From: Flavobacterium sp.
Lineage (GTDB): Bacteria; Bacteroidota; Bacteroidia; Flavobacteriales; Flavobacteriaceae
Assembly: GCA_027484725.1 (NCBI GenBank)
Contig: JAIXSK010000016.1
Coordinates: 248,001 to 312,000, forward strand
Direction of reading: 5' to 3'
Length of the DNA: 64,000 nt
Both the position numbers and the translations under genes were made by a program. Below the pieces are notes generated by a model. It saw only the letters and a program-made list of their open reading frames with translations. It ran no database searches and was not told where the DNA came from. Positions 1 to 9,428 of this stretch are shown one piece after another. Each line of letters begins with the position of its first letter. Within the stretch, counting starts at the first letter, position 1.

Positions 1-2067
1 CCTTTACCCACCACATCCAATGATGGAATTACAGGAACCTGGTCACCGGCGCTTGACAACACACAAACAACGCGTTATACTTTTACACCCTTAGCAGGTT
101 CATGTGCTTCTGTAGCTTTTATGAATATTCAGGTGCAACAGCCAACGGTGCCTACTTTTAATCCGATAGCGCCCATTTGTGCCGGACAAACGTTAACCGC
201 ATTGCCCACTACTTCGCTCAACGGAATTACCGGAACCTGGTCGCCAGCGCTTGACAACACACAAACTACAGATTATACTTTTACACCTACCACCGGACAA
301 TGCGCTGCCAGAGCTACTTTGCGCATTGTCGTCAATCCGGTCATAACCCCAACTTTTACTCAAGTAGCGCCCATTTGTGTTGGGCAATCATTATCTGCTT
401 TACCCACCACATCCAACAATGGTATTACCGGTGTTTGGACACCACCACTTGACAATACCCAAACAACCAGGTATACCTTTACACCCAATGCGGGGCAATG
501 TGCTACCTCTGTTGATATGACTATTGCGGTGAATAATCCGAGCATCGTTCCGATATTCACGCAAGTAGCACCTATTTGTACCGGACAAAATCTATCGGTT
601 TTGCCCACCACTTCCAATAACGGAATCACGGGAACTTGGTCGCCCGCAATGAACAACTTAGCAACCACTCGCTATAATTTTACACCAAATCCCGGGCAGT
701 GTGCTTTACCTACTTTTATGGATATAGTTGTGACCAATGCCAATGTGCTCCCAACTTTTAACCCGGTTGCGCCGATTTGTTCGGGTGAATTTTTGTCTCC
801 TTTGCCCACTACTTCGCTCAACGGAATTACCGGAAGTTGGTCACCGACATTGAGCAACACCCGATCTGATATTTACACTTTTACACCCAATCCGGGGCAA
901 TGTGCTTTACCTACACAAATAGGAATTACAGTGGTTAACAATGTTTTGCCTTTGTTTGATATACTTACGCCGGTTTGTTCCGGAAATTTTGTTGCGCCAT
1001 TACCCACCACATCACTCAACGGAATTACCGGAACTTGGTCACCGCCCATAGATAATACACAAACAACAGTTTATACTTTTACACCCAACGCCGGCCAATG
1101 TGCGCTGCCGACCCAACTCACGCAAACTATTATTGTCAAAACAGTTCCGTCATTTGCTACTCAATTAGATGTTTGCCAAGGCGGATTAGCTCCGATTTTA
1201 TCCAACATTTCGCCCAATGGTATCACCGGAACTTGGTCGCCGGCTGTGATTGATAATCAAACTGATGGAATTTATGTTTTTACACCATCGGCGGTTGAAT
1301 GTGCTACGCAAACCAGTCTAGAAGTAATCATTCAACCCAATCCGGTATATGCGCAAACTTCTTACATCTGCTCTGATGCTGCGGGCTTGCCTTTGACGCA
1401 ATCGTTTTTAGATACGGGTTTATCAACCGCTGATTACACTTTTGTCTGGACACAAAACGGTCAGCCTTTGACTGCGAATTCTTCGGCTTATTTAGCCACG
1501 AGCGTTGGCAATTATCAAGTGGTTGCTACTGAAAATATTTCAGGTTGTACCGTTACTTATTTGTTTGCGGTGCTCGATAGTCCGCCTGCTACAGCAGAGG
1601 TTTATGTTGGTGATGAATTGGCTGATCAACAACAAATTGTGGTAATCACTTCGGGCGGAAGCGGACAGTTTTTATATCAACTCAATGATGGCGCTTTTCA
1701 AACCGACAATACTTTTGTAGTCACGCAAGGCGGAGATTACCTCGTGCATGTTAAAGATATAAGCGGTTGCAACAGTTTTGATTTGCCGGTGACGGTTTTG
1801 GGTTATCCGAAATTTTTTACACCCAACAACGACGGTTACAACGACACTTGGAATATTGATGGATTGAAGTCTGACCAAAAAGGACAAATCAGTATTTTTG
1901 ACCGCTACGGAAAATTGCTCAAACAATTCTCGGCCCACAGCCAGGGTTGGGACGGAACCTACAACGGTGCACTTTTGCCCGCAACCGATTATTGGTTTGT
2001 GATTGATTATCAGACTTCATCAGGAAACGAGAGAACTTTTAAAGCGCATTTCTCGCTCAAACGATGA
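1..2067 (+). CDS. Repeat adhesin with T9SS type B (gliding-motility-associated) C-terminal domain, 5' truncated by window edge
   Basis: The frame is open from base 1, so the first ATG at 121 is internal and the N-terminus lies outside the window. Seven copies of a 66-67-residue module are seen, each with LPTTS, GITGTWSP and YTFTP motifs and a GQCA-like end; the GITG codons start at 25, 223, 421, 622, 823, 1021 and 1219, a period of 198-201 bp. Two more divergent Ig-like stretches follow. The last ~88 residues (FFTPNNDGYNDTW, IFDRYGKLL, GWDGTYNG) match the type B T9SS sorting domain, so the protein is inferred to be exported across the outer membrane and to be surface-bound or released. Its stop touches the stop of the converging gene. 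Ligand is unknown. Confidence 0.9.
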   Translation, partial: PLPTTSNDGITGTWSPALDNTQTTRYTFTPLAGSCASVAFMNIQVQQPTVPTFNPIAPICAGQTLTALPTTSLNGITGTWSPALDNTQTTDYTFTPTTGQCAARATLRIVVNPVITPTFTQVAPICVGQSLSALPTTSNNGITGVWTPPLDNTQTTRYTFTPNAGQCATSVDMTIAVNNPSIVPIFTQVAPICTGQNLSVLPTTSNNGITGTWSPAMNNLATTRYNFTPNPGQCALPTFMDIVVTNANVLPTFNPVAPICSGEFLSPLPTTSLNGITGSWSPTLSNTRSDIYTFTPNPGQCALPTQIGITVVNNVLPLFDILTPVCSGNFVAPLPTTSLNGITGTWSPPIDNTQTTVYTFTPNAGQCALPTQLTQTIIVKTVPSFATQLDVCQGGLAPILSNISPNGITGTWSPAVIDNQTDGIYVFTPSAVECATQTSLEVIIQPNPVYAQTSYICSDAAGLPLTQSFLDTGLSTADYTFVWTQNGQPLTANSSAYLATSVGNYQVVATENISGCTVTYLFAVLDSPPATAEVYVGDELADQQQIVVITSGGSGQFLYQLNDGAFQTDNTFVVTQGGDYLVHVKDISGCNSFDLPVTVLGYPKFFTPNNDGYNDTWNIDGLKSDQKGQISIFDRYGKLLKQFSAHSQGWDGTYNGALLPATDYWFVIDYQTSSGNERTFKAHFSLKR

Positions 2068-3132
2068 TTATTTGATTTGTTTGCCTAATTTTTCTAAGTC
2101 TTTTTCTTTAATTCTGTATGAATTTTTGTTGACTTCGGCATAAATAACATTACCGGTTTTTCCGTTGACTACGCTGATGATTTTATCTGCTGAACTTTGA
2201 ATGTAATTTAAATAGTAAAAGTCTTCGGTAGCAGATAATATTTTTTGATTCAACGATTCGCGATTGATGAGTTCAATTTTGTATGGATATGCTTTGAGCA
2301 AATCTGCAATGTATTTTTGAGTTATTTCGAGGTATTTTTCTCCCGAGGCGAGATTTTGACAAATCGTCCCCGAAGCCCCAAACCAATAGTTCGGAACATA
2401 AAGCGTTTGTGTTTTTAGTTGAGAGAGCTCGGTTGGATTTTTATCGTTTTCAAAGAAGTCTTTTTCACGACCTTTTGATACCTGAGCGTTTACATATTGT
2501 ATCATGTTTTTAATTTGTCCTTCAGTGCCGTTGAGGTATTGAGCAGCAAAATTTTGAGCGGTAAAATCAAAAGCCTTAGGGTATAATTCTTCGCGTTGCA
2601 CACTGTAAACACTTTCTCGGATTCCGCTAATATCATAGGGATCAATTTTAAACATTTTGTATTCTTCTTCACCCATACCAATAGTTCTGAGATAGAATTC
2701 AGATCGAGCTACCGTATTTTTATAATCCCACCAATCATATTTAGGTTTGTATTTTTTGTCTATAACCCAAAAATCCAAATAATAATAATCGTTGTAATTT
2801 ACTTGTCCATTTGAGACTCCACCATTGTTGCCGTAATCTCGAACATATTGTGAAGCTAGGGTATAACGTTCAAAATTCAAAAACAAGTTTCCTTCTATCA
2901 GCCACGATTTGTCAAATTTGTCGCTGTAAAAAGTTACCGGACATAGTGTCCAATAATCCTGAATAAGTTTCATGATTTTTTGGGTGTAGGGTTCTTGTTG
3001 GTTGCCCACTTTGACAATTAGTTTTTGATAGGTTTTGGTGTTATAACCCGATGGTTGATGAAATTCATATTGAGCTGATAGTGCTAATGAACAACCCAAA
3101 AAAAAGTGCAGAAAGATGGTTTTTAGATTCAT
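2068..3132 (-). CDS. Hypothetical secreted protein, 354 aa
   Basis: I do not recognise a family. The protein begins with a clear signal peptide (KTIFLHFFLGCSLALSAQ) and is then soluble in appearance, rich in Tyr, Lys and Asn, with no cysteine motif or second membrane segment. No T9SS sorting domain is visible at the C-terminus, so a periplasmic or outer-membrane-associated location is inferred. Its stop codon directly abuts the stop of the converging adhesin gene with no spacer. It reads in the same direction as htpG upstream, but an apparent terminator hairpin separates them, so it is probably transcribed alone. Confidence 0.7.
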   Translation of the reverse strand: MNLKTIFLHFFLGCSLALSAQYEFHQPSGYNTKTYQKLIVKVGNQQEPYTQKIMKLIQDYWTLCPVTFYSDKFDKSWLIEGNLFLNFERYTLASQYVRDYGNNGGVSNGQVNYNDYYYLDFWVIDKKYKPKYDWWDYKNTVARSEFYLRTIGMGEEEYKMFKIDPYDISGIRESVYSVQREELYPKAFDFTAQNFAAQYLNGTEGQIKNMIQYVNAQVSKGREKDFFENDKNPTELSQLKTQTLYVPNYWFGASGTICQNLASGEKYLEITQKYIADLLKAYPYKIELINRESLNQKILSATEDFYYLNYIQSSADKIISVVNGKTGNVIYAEVNKNSYRIKEKDLEKLGKQIK

Positions 3133-3155
3133 AACGACTGATTTTGTATAAAAAT

Positions 3156-3192
3156 AAAAAAACCTGCAAGTTTTTCAACCACAGGTTTTTAA
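3156..3192 (-). terminator. Rho-independent terminator after htpG
   Basis: AAACCTG and CAGGTTT form a stem around an AT-rich loop. On the minus strand the stem is followed by a T-rich tract. It lies just beyond the htpG stop codon. Confidence 0.65.
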
Positions 3193-3213
3193 AAAAAATA
3201 TAGAATTTTAATC

Positions 3214-5097
3214 TTACTTGATCAATTCAAAGCTTCGTTTGACAAAAGCAGTGAGTTCTTCGCCTTTGAGCAAACCTTGTGAAATCTTAGCCAAATCCAA
3301 AGCTTGTTTGACCAAACTTTCTTGAACCGCTGCATCTGCTTTTAAAATAGTCGAAGCCAAATCAGAGTTGGTATTCACCACCAAATTATACATTTCCGGA
3401 AAGTTCCCCATCCCAAACATTCCGCCGCCGCCGCTCTGGCTCATTTCTTTCATACGGCGCATAAACTCTGGTTGGGTAATGATGAACGGCGCTGCGTGGC
3501 TATCCATGGCCTCAAGTTGCACCGAATAAGTTGTGCTCGGAACAATGCCTTCCAAAACCGTTTTGAGCTGGGTTGATTCTTCTTCGGAGAGTTTTGAAAT
3601 CTGCGCTTCGTCTTTTTTGATGAGTTTATCAATGTGATCTGCATCTACGCGGGCAAAAGTTAATTTTTCGTTGTCGGCTTCAAGTTTTTGAATCAAATGC
3701 GACACAATTGGCGAATCCAACAACAATACTTGATAACCTTTTTCTTTGGCAATGTCAATGTAACTGTGTTGTGCGTCTTTGTTCGAAGCGTACAAAACCA
3801 CTAAGTTTCCGTCTTTGTCGGTTTGGCTGTCTTTGATGGCTTCTTTGAGTTCGGTCAAAGTGTAATATTTTCCGTCGACTGTTGGATACAAAACAAAATC
3901 TCCGGCTTTTTCATAGAACTTAGGCTCTGAAAGCATGCCGTATTCCAGCACAATTTTGATGTCGTTCCATTTTTGCTCAAAATCTGCGCGGTTTTCGTTG
4001 AACAATGATTTGAGTTTGTCGGCCACTTTTCGGGTAATGTAATTCGAGATTTTCTTGACATTGCCATCGGCTTGCAAATACGAACGCGACACATTGAGCG
4101 GAATATCCGGAGAATCAATCACTCCGCGCAACATCACCAAAAATTCAGGAACAATGCCTTCAACATTATCGGTTACGAATACTTGGTTTTGGTACAATTG
4201 AATTTTGTCTTTTTGTACCTGAAGATTGGCATCGAGTTTTGGGAAGTACAAAATTCCGGTCAAGTTAAACGGATAATCAACGTTGAGGTGAATGTTGAAC
4301 AACGGCTCTTCAAATTGCATCGGATATAACTCGCGGTAAAAAGCTGCATAATCTTCATCTTTTAAATCCGCAGGCTGTTTGGTCCAAGCCGGATTGGGAT
4401 TGTTGATGATGTTGTCCACCTCAATGTATTCAGTTTTATAATCATCACCGGCATCTTCAGGTTTTGGAAGCGCTTCTTTTTTGGTTCCGAATTTAATCGG
4501 CACCGGCATAAATTTGTTGTATTTGGTCAGTAACTGACGAATTTTACTTTCTTCTAAAAACTCTACTGAATCTTCGGCAATGTGTAGAATAATTTCGGTT
4601 CCGCGATTGGTTTTGTCGTGTGCCACCAAAGTAAATTCAGGGCTGCCATCACAAGTCCAATGCGCGGCAGGCTCATCTTTGTATGATTTGGTGATGATTT
4701 CAACTTTTTCAGCCACCATAAAGGCAGAGTAAAAACCCAATCCGAAATGTCCGATGATGCCTGAATCTTTGGCAGAATCTTTATATTTTTCAAGGAATTC
4801 TTCGGCGCCCGAAAAAGCCACTTGGTTGATGTATTTTTCAACTTCTTCAGCCGTCATGCCCAGACCTTGGTCAATGATGTGTATTTTTTTGGCTTCTTTG
4901 TCAATTTTGACTTCAATCATTGGGTGGCCATACTCAACTTTGGCTTCGCCGATGCTGGTAAGGTGTTTGAGTTTCAGGGTTGCGTCGGTGGCGTTTGAGA
5001 CCAATTCACGCAAGAAAATTTCGTGATCGCTGTATAAGAATTTTTTGATCAGCGGGAAGATGTTTTCAACCGATACATTAATTTTTCCTGTTGTCAT
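3214..5097 (-). CDS. htpG: Molecular chaperone HtpG (Hsp90)
   Basis: Cytosolic ATP-dependent Hsp90 chaperone, 627 residues, the usual bacterial length. The GHKL ATPase domain is at the N-terminus, with ELVSNATDA (Asn that coordinates Mg-ATP), DQGLGMT and GHFGLGFYSAF. The middle domain follows (NVSRSYLQ) and then the dimerisation domain. A glycine-rich SGGGGMFGMG stretch near residue 560 interrupts the C-terminal domain. The start ATG is followed by TTGKINVSVENIF, typical of the family. It is divergent from the lipocalin/OmpA pair, with about 180 bp between start codons that holds several TTGTCA-like words. Confidence 0.97.
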   Translation of the reverse strand: MTTGKINVSVENIFPLIKKFLYSDHEIFLRELVSNATDATLKLKHLTSIGEAKVEYGHPMIEVKIDKEAKKIHIIDQGLGMTAEEVEKYINQVAFSGAEEFLEKYKDSAKDSGIIGHFGLGFYSAFMVAEKVEIITKSYKDEPAAHWTCDGSPEFTLVAHDKTNRGTEIILHIAEDSVEFLEESKIRQLLTKYNKFMPVPIKFGTKKEALPKPEDAGDDYKTEYIEVDNIINNPNPAWTKQPADLKDEDYAAFYRELYPMQFEEPLFNIHLNVDYPFNLTGILYFPKLDANLQVQKDKIQLYQNQVFVTDNVEGIVPEFLVMLRGVIDSPDIPLNVSRSYLQADGNVKKISNYITRKVADKLKSLFNENRADFEQKWNDIKIVLEYGMLSEPKFYEKAGDFVLYPTVDGKYYTLTELKEAIKDSQTDKDGNLVVLYASNKDAQHSYIDIAKEKGYQVLLLDSPIVSHLIQKLEADNEKLTFARVDADHIDKLIKKDEAQISKLSEEESTQLKTVLEGIVPSTTYSVQLEAMDSHAAPFIITQPEFMRRMKEMSQSGGGGMFGMGNFPEMYNLVVNTNSDLASTILKADAAVQESLVKQALDLAKISQGLLKGEELTAFVKRSFELIK

Positions 5098-5250
5098 ATC
5101 TGTGTTTTTTGATTTAAAAATTTTCAGCCGCTTGTCAAATAAAATACCAAGCTGTCAAAAATGACAAATTGTCTTGATTGGTTTTAGTTTGTCGTACTTT
5201 TTCTACATACTAATCTCGTCTAAAATGACAATTCATTGCAATACACGTTG

Positions 5251-5258
5251 TATATTTG
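5251..5258 (+). promoter_or_regulatory. Bacteroidota -7 box for the lipocalin-like gene
   Basis: TATATTTG matches TAnnTTTG exactly, 20 bp before the ATG at 5279. No good TTTG -33 box is seen at the normal distance. The position argues against start codons upstream of 5260. Confidence 0.5.
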
Positions 5259-5278
5259 TCGGCATAAATTGTATGCAT

Positions 5279-5764
5279 ATGAGAAAAATTATTTTTTTGA
5301 GTTTGATGATCATAGGTTTGTGGTCATGTAAATCAACCGCGCCTACTTCTGTTGTTAGTAATAAAGCAGACTATGAAGCGCAGAGAATTTTAAAAGGGAG
5401 TTGGGTGATGACTTCGGTTTCTTATCCGAGTTCAGACTACATCAAAGTAAACGCATTTCAATTGGCCGATGCCAAATGTTTTGAGGGCAGCAATTGGAAG
5501 TTTGTAGCCAACAATAATTCTGGTGAAATGAGTATGTCAAAATCAGGTTGTACCTCGTTTAGTTCACCTATTAAATGGTACATCAACAAAGAAGGGCAAT
5601 TTGTATTGAAACTAGTCAATGCCGGTGAAAAAGCCAAAAAAGTAAGAGATGGCTATGTTTTGAATTTTGTGCCGCAAGAGTCAGGTAACTTTCAATTAAT
5701 AGATAAAATTAATGTAGGCAACAAACCTACCGATGTAGTGTATCAATTTGAAAAAGTAAAATAA
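5279..5764 (+). CDS. Lipocalin-like lipoprotein
   Basis: About 161 residues from the ATG at 5279. The frame is open back to 5174, but a -7 promoter box lies at 5251 and the lipoprotein signal (IIFLSLMIIGLWSC, Cys of the lipobox) fits the downstream start. The mature part begins with an ILKGSWVMTSV strand, like small Bacteroidota lipocalin-like domains that open with a G-x-W motif. It is one base from the downstream OmpA gene, so the two are surely cotranscribed. The pairing of a lipocalin-like protein with an OmpA-family lipoprotein recurs in flavobacteria as I recall; the ligand is not known. Confidence 0.8.
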   Translation: MRKIIFLSLMIIGLWSCKSTAPTSVVSNKADYEAQRILKGSWVMTSVSYPSSDYIKVNAFQLADAKCFEGSNWKFVANNNSGEMSMSKSGCTSFSSPIKWYINKEGQFVLKLVNAGEKAKKVRDGYVLNFVPQESGNFQLIDKINVGNKPTDVVYQFEKVK

Positions 5765-5765
5765 T

Positions 5766-6458
5766 ATGATAAAGAAAATCACAACTTTTGCATTGGCTAT
5801 GACCCTTATGAGCTCTGTTTTATTGAGCAGTTGTCAAGCAGTCAAAAACAGTAGTAATGAACAACGAGGTGTAGCCATCGGAGCTGCCGGAGGAGCTGTT
5901 TTAGGCGCCGTACTCGGAAACAACATCGGAAAAGGCGGAAACGGTGCTTTGGGTGCTGTATTGGGTGGAGTAGTTGGTGGCGTTGCCGGTGGAATCATCG
6001 GAAATAAAATGGATAAACAAGCGCGCGAAATTGACAACGCTTTACCCGGAGCAGAAGTAGAACGCGTTGGTGAAGGAATCAAACTTGTTTTGGGCGAAAA
6101 TGCGGTTCGTTTTGATTTCAACAAATCAACCTTGACCAGCCAAGCCAAAACCAATTTAGATAAATTAGTCAAAGTTTTTACAGAATATCCAGACACCAAT
6201 ATTGTTATTTACGGTTATACTGATAGCAAAGGTGCCGCAGATTACAATTTGAAATTATCCCAAGAAAGAGCCAATTCAGTAAAAGCATATTTGGTCAAAA
6301 AAGGATTGGCTGCCAGCAGATTCACTACGACCGGTATGGGTATGGCTGATCCGATTGAATCAAATGAAACCGATGCGGGCCGAAGTAAAAATCGCCGTGT
6401 TGAGTTTGCTATCACAGCCAACGACAAAATGGTTCAAGATGCTCAAAACGGTAAATAA
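5766..6458 (+). CDS. OmpA-family lipoprotein with glycine-zipper and peptidoglycan-binding domain
   Basis: 230 residues. A lipoprotein signal ends at LLSSC. Residues ~35-85 form a glycine-zipper (repeated GAAGGAVLGAVLG and GGVVGGVAGG stretches) able to insert in a membrane. The C-terminal OmpA-like domain contains FDFNKSTLT, the NLKLSQERANSVKAYL helix and NRRVEFAI, which in the family bind the peptide of peptidoglycan. The protein is inferred to tether outer membrane to cell wall. It is cotranscribed with the lipocalin-like gene and ends at a strong terminator. Confidence 0.92.
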   Translation: MIKKITTFALAMTLMSSVLLSSCQAVKNSSNEQRGVAIGAAGGAVLGAVLGNNIGKGGNGALGAVLGGVVGGVAGGIIGNKMDKQAREIDNALPGAEVERVGEGIKLVLGENAVRFDFNKSTLTSQAKTNLDKLVKVFTEYPDTNIVIYGYTDSKGAADYNLKLSQERANSVKAYLVKKGLAASRFTTTGMGMADPIESNETDAGRSKNRRVEFAITANDKMVQDAQNGK

Positions 6459-6477
6459 TCAAAAGCCTATAAAAAAA

Positions 6478-6512
6478 ACAAAAAGCTGCTCAAAACGGGC
6501 AGCTTTTTTTAT
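6478..6512 (+). terminator. Bidirectional terminator between ompA-like gene and repeat-protein gene
   Basis: AAAAGCTGC and GCAGCTTTT flank a 9-nt loop, with A-run on the left and T-run on the right. It can serve both converging genes. Confidence 0.85.
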
Positions 6513-6524
6513 GATGTTTTAGGT

Positions 6525-9428
6525 TTAGCGGACTTGATGTACTTCAAAAAATGTTTTGCCTGAATATGCATCAATCGTTACACCGCTTTGATAGTTCTCA
6601 GCATAAATCTCAATATAATCGCCGGCCAGCAAATAAACCAAGCAGTTGATGGTTCTTGAAACCGGGCCAATTGCAGTGTGATTTCCTCCGTTTTCTTGAT
6701 ACAAACTTCCGTTTTTACGCACACCAATAGAATAGTATTGTGTGTTGGCTTGCGCATCGGTAAAATATCCTGCGTTGACTTGATAATATCCGGTTTTGGC
6801 TGCTGTAAATCGGCTGCTGCCCGAATTGAATTCTGCGTTGATATCAAAAGCTGTTGTACTAAAATTAATCAGTTGCCAACCTGAAGTTGCTAAAGCCAAA
6901 CCACTGCTAAGATTGGCCCGCATTACCGAAAAATTACTGGCCGGATTATCAACCCATGTAGCAGCACCGGCGCCATTGGTTTGCAAAATTTGACCATTGG
7001 TTCCTCTTGAAGTTGGCAGCGCATATCCGCTTACGGCTGGATTCCCGATTTGCATTTGACCATTTGCACGCAGAATGTTGTTGTCAAATTCGCCGTAAAT
7101 CAAGGCATTGTTGGCATCGGCATTGGTATTCTCAATGTATAAGCGATTACTATTTGTTTCATTGTAACCCGCTTGGTTTCCGATAAAAACATTGTTGCTT
7201 CCGGTGGCATTTGAATAACCTGCTTGATAACCCAGACCAACATTATTGTTTCCTGAAGTATTGCTGTACAACGCATCGCGTCCTAAAGCATTGTTGTAGG
7301 CGCCTATGGTATTGCTGCGCAGCGCCACATAACCCACCCCGGTGTTGTTTGAACCCTGTGTCCCTGAAAGTCCGTTGGTAGTAGTGAGCGCATTGCGACC
7401 AATGGCTACATTGCATACGCCTTGCGTGCTAGAGTAAAGCGCACCTACACCCAAGACGGTGTTTTCAGTTCCTGATATATTCGAGAACATAGATTGGTCA
7501 CCAATAGATACGTTGCGATTTCCGGTGGTATTAGATGGTAAAACATTGGTCCCAATAGCCACGTTGCGCGTTCCGGTTCCCGATGGATTCACAAGAGAAT
7601 TAGCACCCAAAGATGTATTCATATTTCCGGAGGTAGTATTTGGATTACCGATAAAACCAGCGCGGATATTGTTTCTTCTAAAGACGATGTCTTGATCGTC
7701 GGTTGTTCCCATAAAATTTGTTGCAGGCGCGGTTCCGCTGTTGCCGCTGGTGAGCCATGAACTAGCATTCAAACTCTGCCAAGTTACATTGCCAAAACCA
7801 TCAGTTTGCATGATTTGACCATTGGTCCCGCGTGACGAAGGCATGATATAATTGTTGATTGCGGTAGTTCCTATAGAAACTTTTCCTAAAAAATAACCGG
7901 CATAACTATTTCCTGATTTTAAAACTTCTGAATACAAGCCATAGTGGTTTCCGCCTGCAGCAGAATCTATGAAGTTATAAGAACCAAATTTATTTCCGGT
8001 TCCCACTCCGGTAAGCGAACTAAAAGTACCATAATGGGTTGCGTTACCTGAGTTGCTGATGGTGTTTGAAACGCCGTATTGTTGCCCGGTTCCGGCACCG
8101 GTAAGCAAGTTTGAAATGCCGTAATGAATGCCTGCACCCGTATTGCTGATGCTGTTGGATAAACCGTATTGGTCTCCGGCTCCGGCTCCGTTTAAATCAG
8201 AATAATATCCATAGTGTATGCCACTTCCGGTATTGCTGATGGTGGTGTTGTATCCGAATTGTTGACCAGTTCCGGTACCGGTTAAATCAGTATATCCGCC
8301 AAAATGGTTCCCGGCTCCGGTGTTGCCAATACTGTTGTAAACACCGTATAAAATTCCGGTTCCGGTTCCGCTCAAATTATTCACGGTACCAAAATGATTT
8401 CCAATACCACTGCCGCTCAGGTCGTTGTAGTTGCCGTAATGAATGTTATCTCCAGAGTTGGTAATGTTGTTGTAGTGCCCGTATTGACGACCCGTTCCAG
8501 CACCCGAGAGCGTTGCGTTAAAGCCGTAATGTGTTCCGGAGCCCGTTCCGCTCAAAACATTGTTGGTTCCGTAATGGGTATTGTTGCCTGAATTGCTGAT
8601 GAGGTTATCGCTGCCGTGTTGTTCGCCGGTTCCGGTTCCGCTCAGGTCAGTAAGGTTTCCGAAATGATCACCGGTTCCGGCTCCGCTCAATGAACTACTC
8701 ACCCCGTAATGGGTGTTGTTACCAGAATTGCTGATGGTATTGCGCGTGCCGATTTGCAAGCCGGTTCCCGTTCCGGTAATGACATTATAAGTTCCGTAAT
8801 GCGTTCCGGTGCCCGTTCCGTTGAGGCTGTTTCCGGTTCCAAAATGACTTCCGTTTCCAGAGTTGTTGACCGTGTTGCTCACACCATAAACTGGGTCATT
8901 TGAGGTGCCACTATGGGTATTGAACAAAGCAGCTTTGTCGGCTCCGTTGTTGTTTCCGTTAGAAAAAATGTTGTTGATTCCGCGGTCATAGGCGGTTGAA
9001 AGCACTTCAAACGGATACGACGTAGTGTTTTTACCAATAGCGACATTTCCGGTGTGATACATCTGATCAGTAATGACCGTTGGGGCAGAGGTGGTTCCTA
9101 CTTTAAACCAATCGGCGTCAGAATTCATGGTAGAATTCATGCCAATCCAAGTGCTGCTATTGTTGTCCCAATAGTAAAATCCGGGTTGGTTTAAACCTGA
9201 GGTAGTTGTCAAATAAACCAACATGCCTTGCTGCGCAGCGGTTGGGTTAATAGCCGGAAAGCTGTCTATTTTAGGAATTAAAATTCCATCTGTATTGGTT
9301 GGTGTTGCTTGATTGCTTGAACGAATGTCTAGCGAAGCATTGGGGCTGGTGGTGCCAATTCCAATCTGTGCAAAACAATTGAAAGACAGAAAGAAAGCCA
9401 TTAAAACGAGGGGCATTTTTAGCTTCAT
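6525..9428 (-). CDS. Secreted 967-aa protein with 15-residue repeats, YadA-head-like repeats and C1q-like C-terminus
   Basis: Signal peptide (VLMAFFLSFNCFAQ) is followed by the IGIGTTSPNASLDI motif found at the start of many Bacteroidota surface proteins. Residues ~173-502 are 22 tandem 15-residue units of the type SGTGTGTHYGTYNVL. A second array (~590-790) of units with NVAIG, NVSIG and NNVGLG resembles the left-handed beta-roll of trimeric adhesin heads. A TSRGTNGQI(L/M)QT motif occurs twice. The last ~130 residues (SRFTAAKTGYYQVNAG, GDYIEIYA) look like a C1q/TNF-like trimerising beta-sandwich. No T9SS sorting domain is seen. A fibrous, trimeric cell-surface role is inferred. Confidence 0.88.
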   Translation of the reverse strand: MKLKMPLVLMAFFLSFNCFAQIGIGTTSPNASLDIRSSNQATPTNTDGILIPKIDSFPAINPTAAQQGMLVYLTTTSGLNQPGFYYWDNNSSTWIGMNSTMNSDADWFKVGTTSAPTVITDQMYHTGNVAIGKNTTSYPFEVLSTAYDRGINNIFSNGNNNGADKAALFNTHSGTSNDPVYGVSNTVNNSGNGSHFGTGNSLNGTGTGTHYGTYNVITGTGTGLQIGTRNTISNSGNNTHYGVSSSLSGAGTGDHFGNLTDLSGTGTGEQHGSDNLISNSGNNTHYGTNNVLSGTGSGTHYGFNATLSGAGTGRQYGHYNNITNSGDNIHYGNYNDLSGSGIGNHFGTVNNLSGTGTGILYGVYNSIGNTGAGNHFGGYTDLTGTGTGQQFGYNTTISNTGSGIHYGYYSDLNGAGAGDQYGLSNSISNTGAGIHYGISNLLTGAGTGQQYGVSNTISNSGNATHYGTFSSLTGVGTGNKFGSYNFIDSAAGGNHYGLYSEVLKSGNSYAGYFLGKVSIGTTAINNYIMPSSRGTNGQIMQTDGFGNVTWQSLNASSWLTSGNSGTAPATNFMGTTDDQDIVFRRNNIRAGFIGNPNTTSGNMNTSLGANSLVNPSGTGTRNVAIGTNVLPSNTTGNRNVSIGDQSMFSNISGTENTVLGVGALYSSTQGVCNVAIGRNALTTTNGLSGTQGSNNTGVGYVALRSNTIGAYNNALGRDALYSNTSGNNNVGLGYQAGYSNATGSNNVFIGNQAGYNETNSNRLYIENTNADANNALIYGEFDNNILRANGQMQIGNPAVSGYALPTSRGTNGQILQTNGAGAATWVDNPASNFSVMRANLSSGLALATSGWQLINFSTTAFDINAEFNSGSSRFTAAKTGYYQVNAGYFTDAQANTQYYSIGVRKNGSLYQENGGNHTAIGPVSRTINCLVYLLAGDYIEIYAENYQSGVTIDAYSGKTFFEVHQVR
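7923..8912 (-). repeat. Coding tandem repeat, 45 bp (15 aa) x 22
   Basis: Twenty-two consecutive 15-codon units lie within the 967-residue protein. The consensus is (S/T)G(T/A)GTG-x-x-(Y/F)G-x-x-N-x-(L/I). Units carrying NSG or NTG in the first positions recur every third unit in the N-terminal half and every second unit in the C-terminal half. Confidence 0.9.

Noticed and set aside
193..860. Minus-strand frames opposite the first adhesin
   Set aside because: They recur at the repeat period and merely mirror the repeated coding strand. No independent protein features are seen.
4072..5026. Plus-strand frames of 85-90 codons across htpG
   Set aside because: They lie wholly inside a well supported housekeeping gene and look like shadow translations.
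5834..6199. 121-codon frame opposite the OmpA-like gene
   Set aside because: Pro/Ala-rich translation of the reverse of a Gly-rich zipper, with no support of its own.
7459..8903. Plus-strand frames over the 15-residue repeat gene
   Set aside because: They are reverse translations of the repeat and lack promoter or start context.
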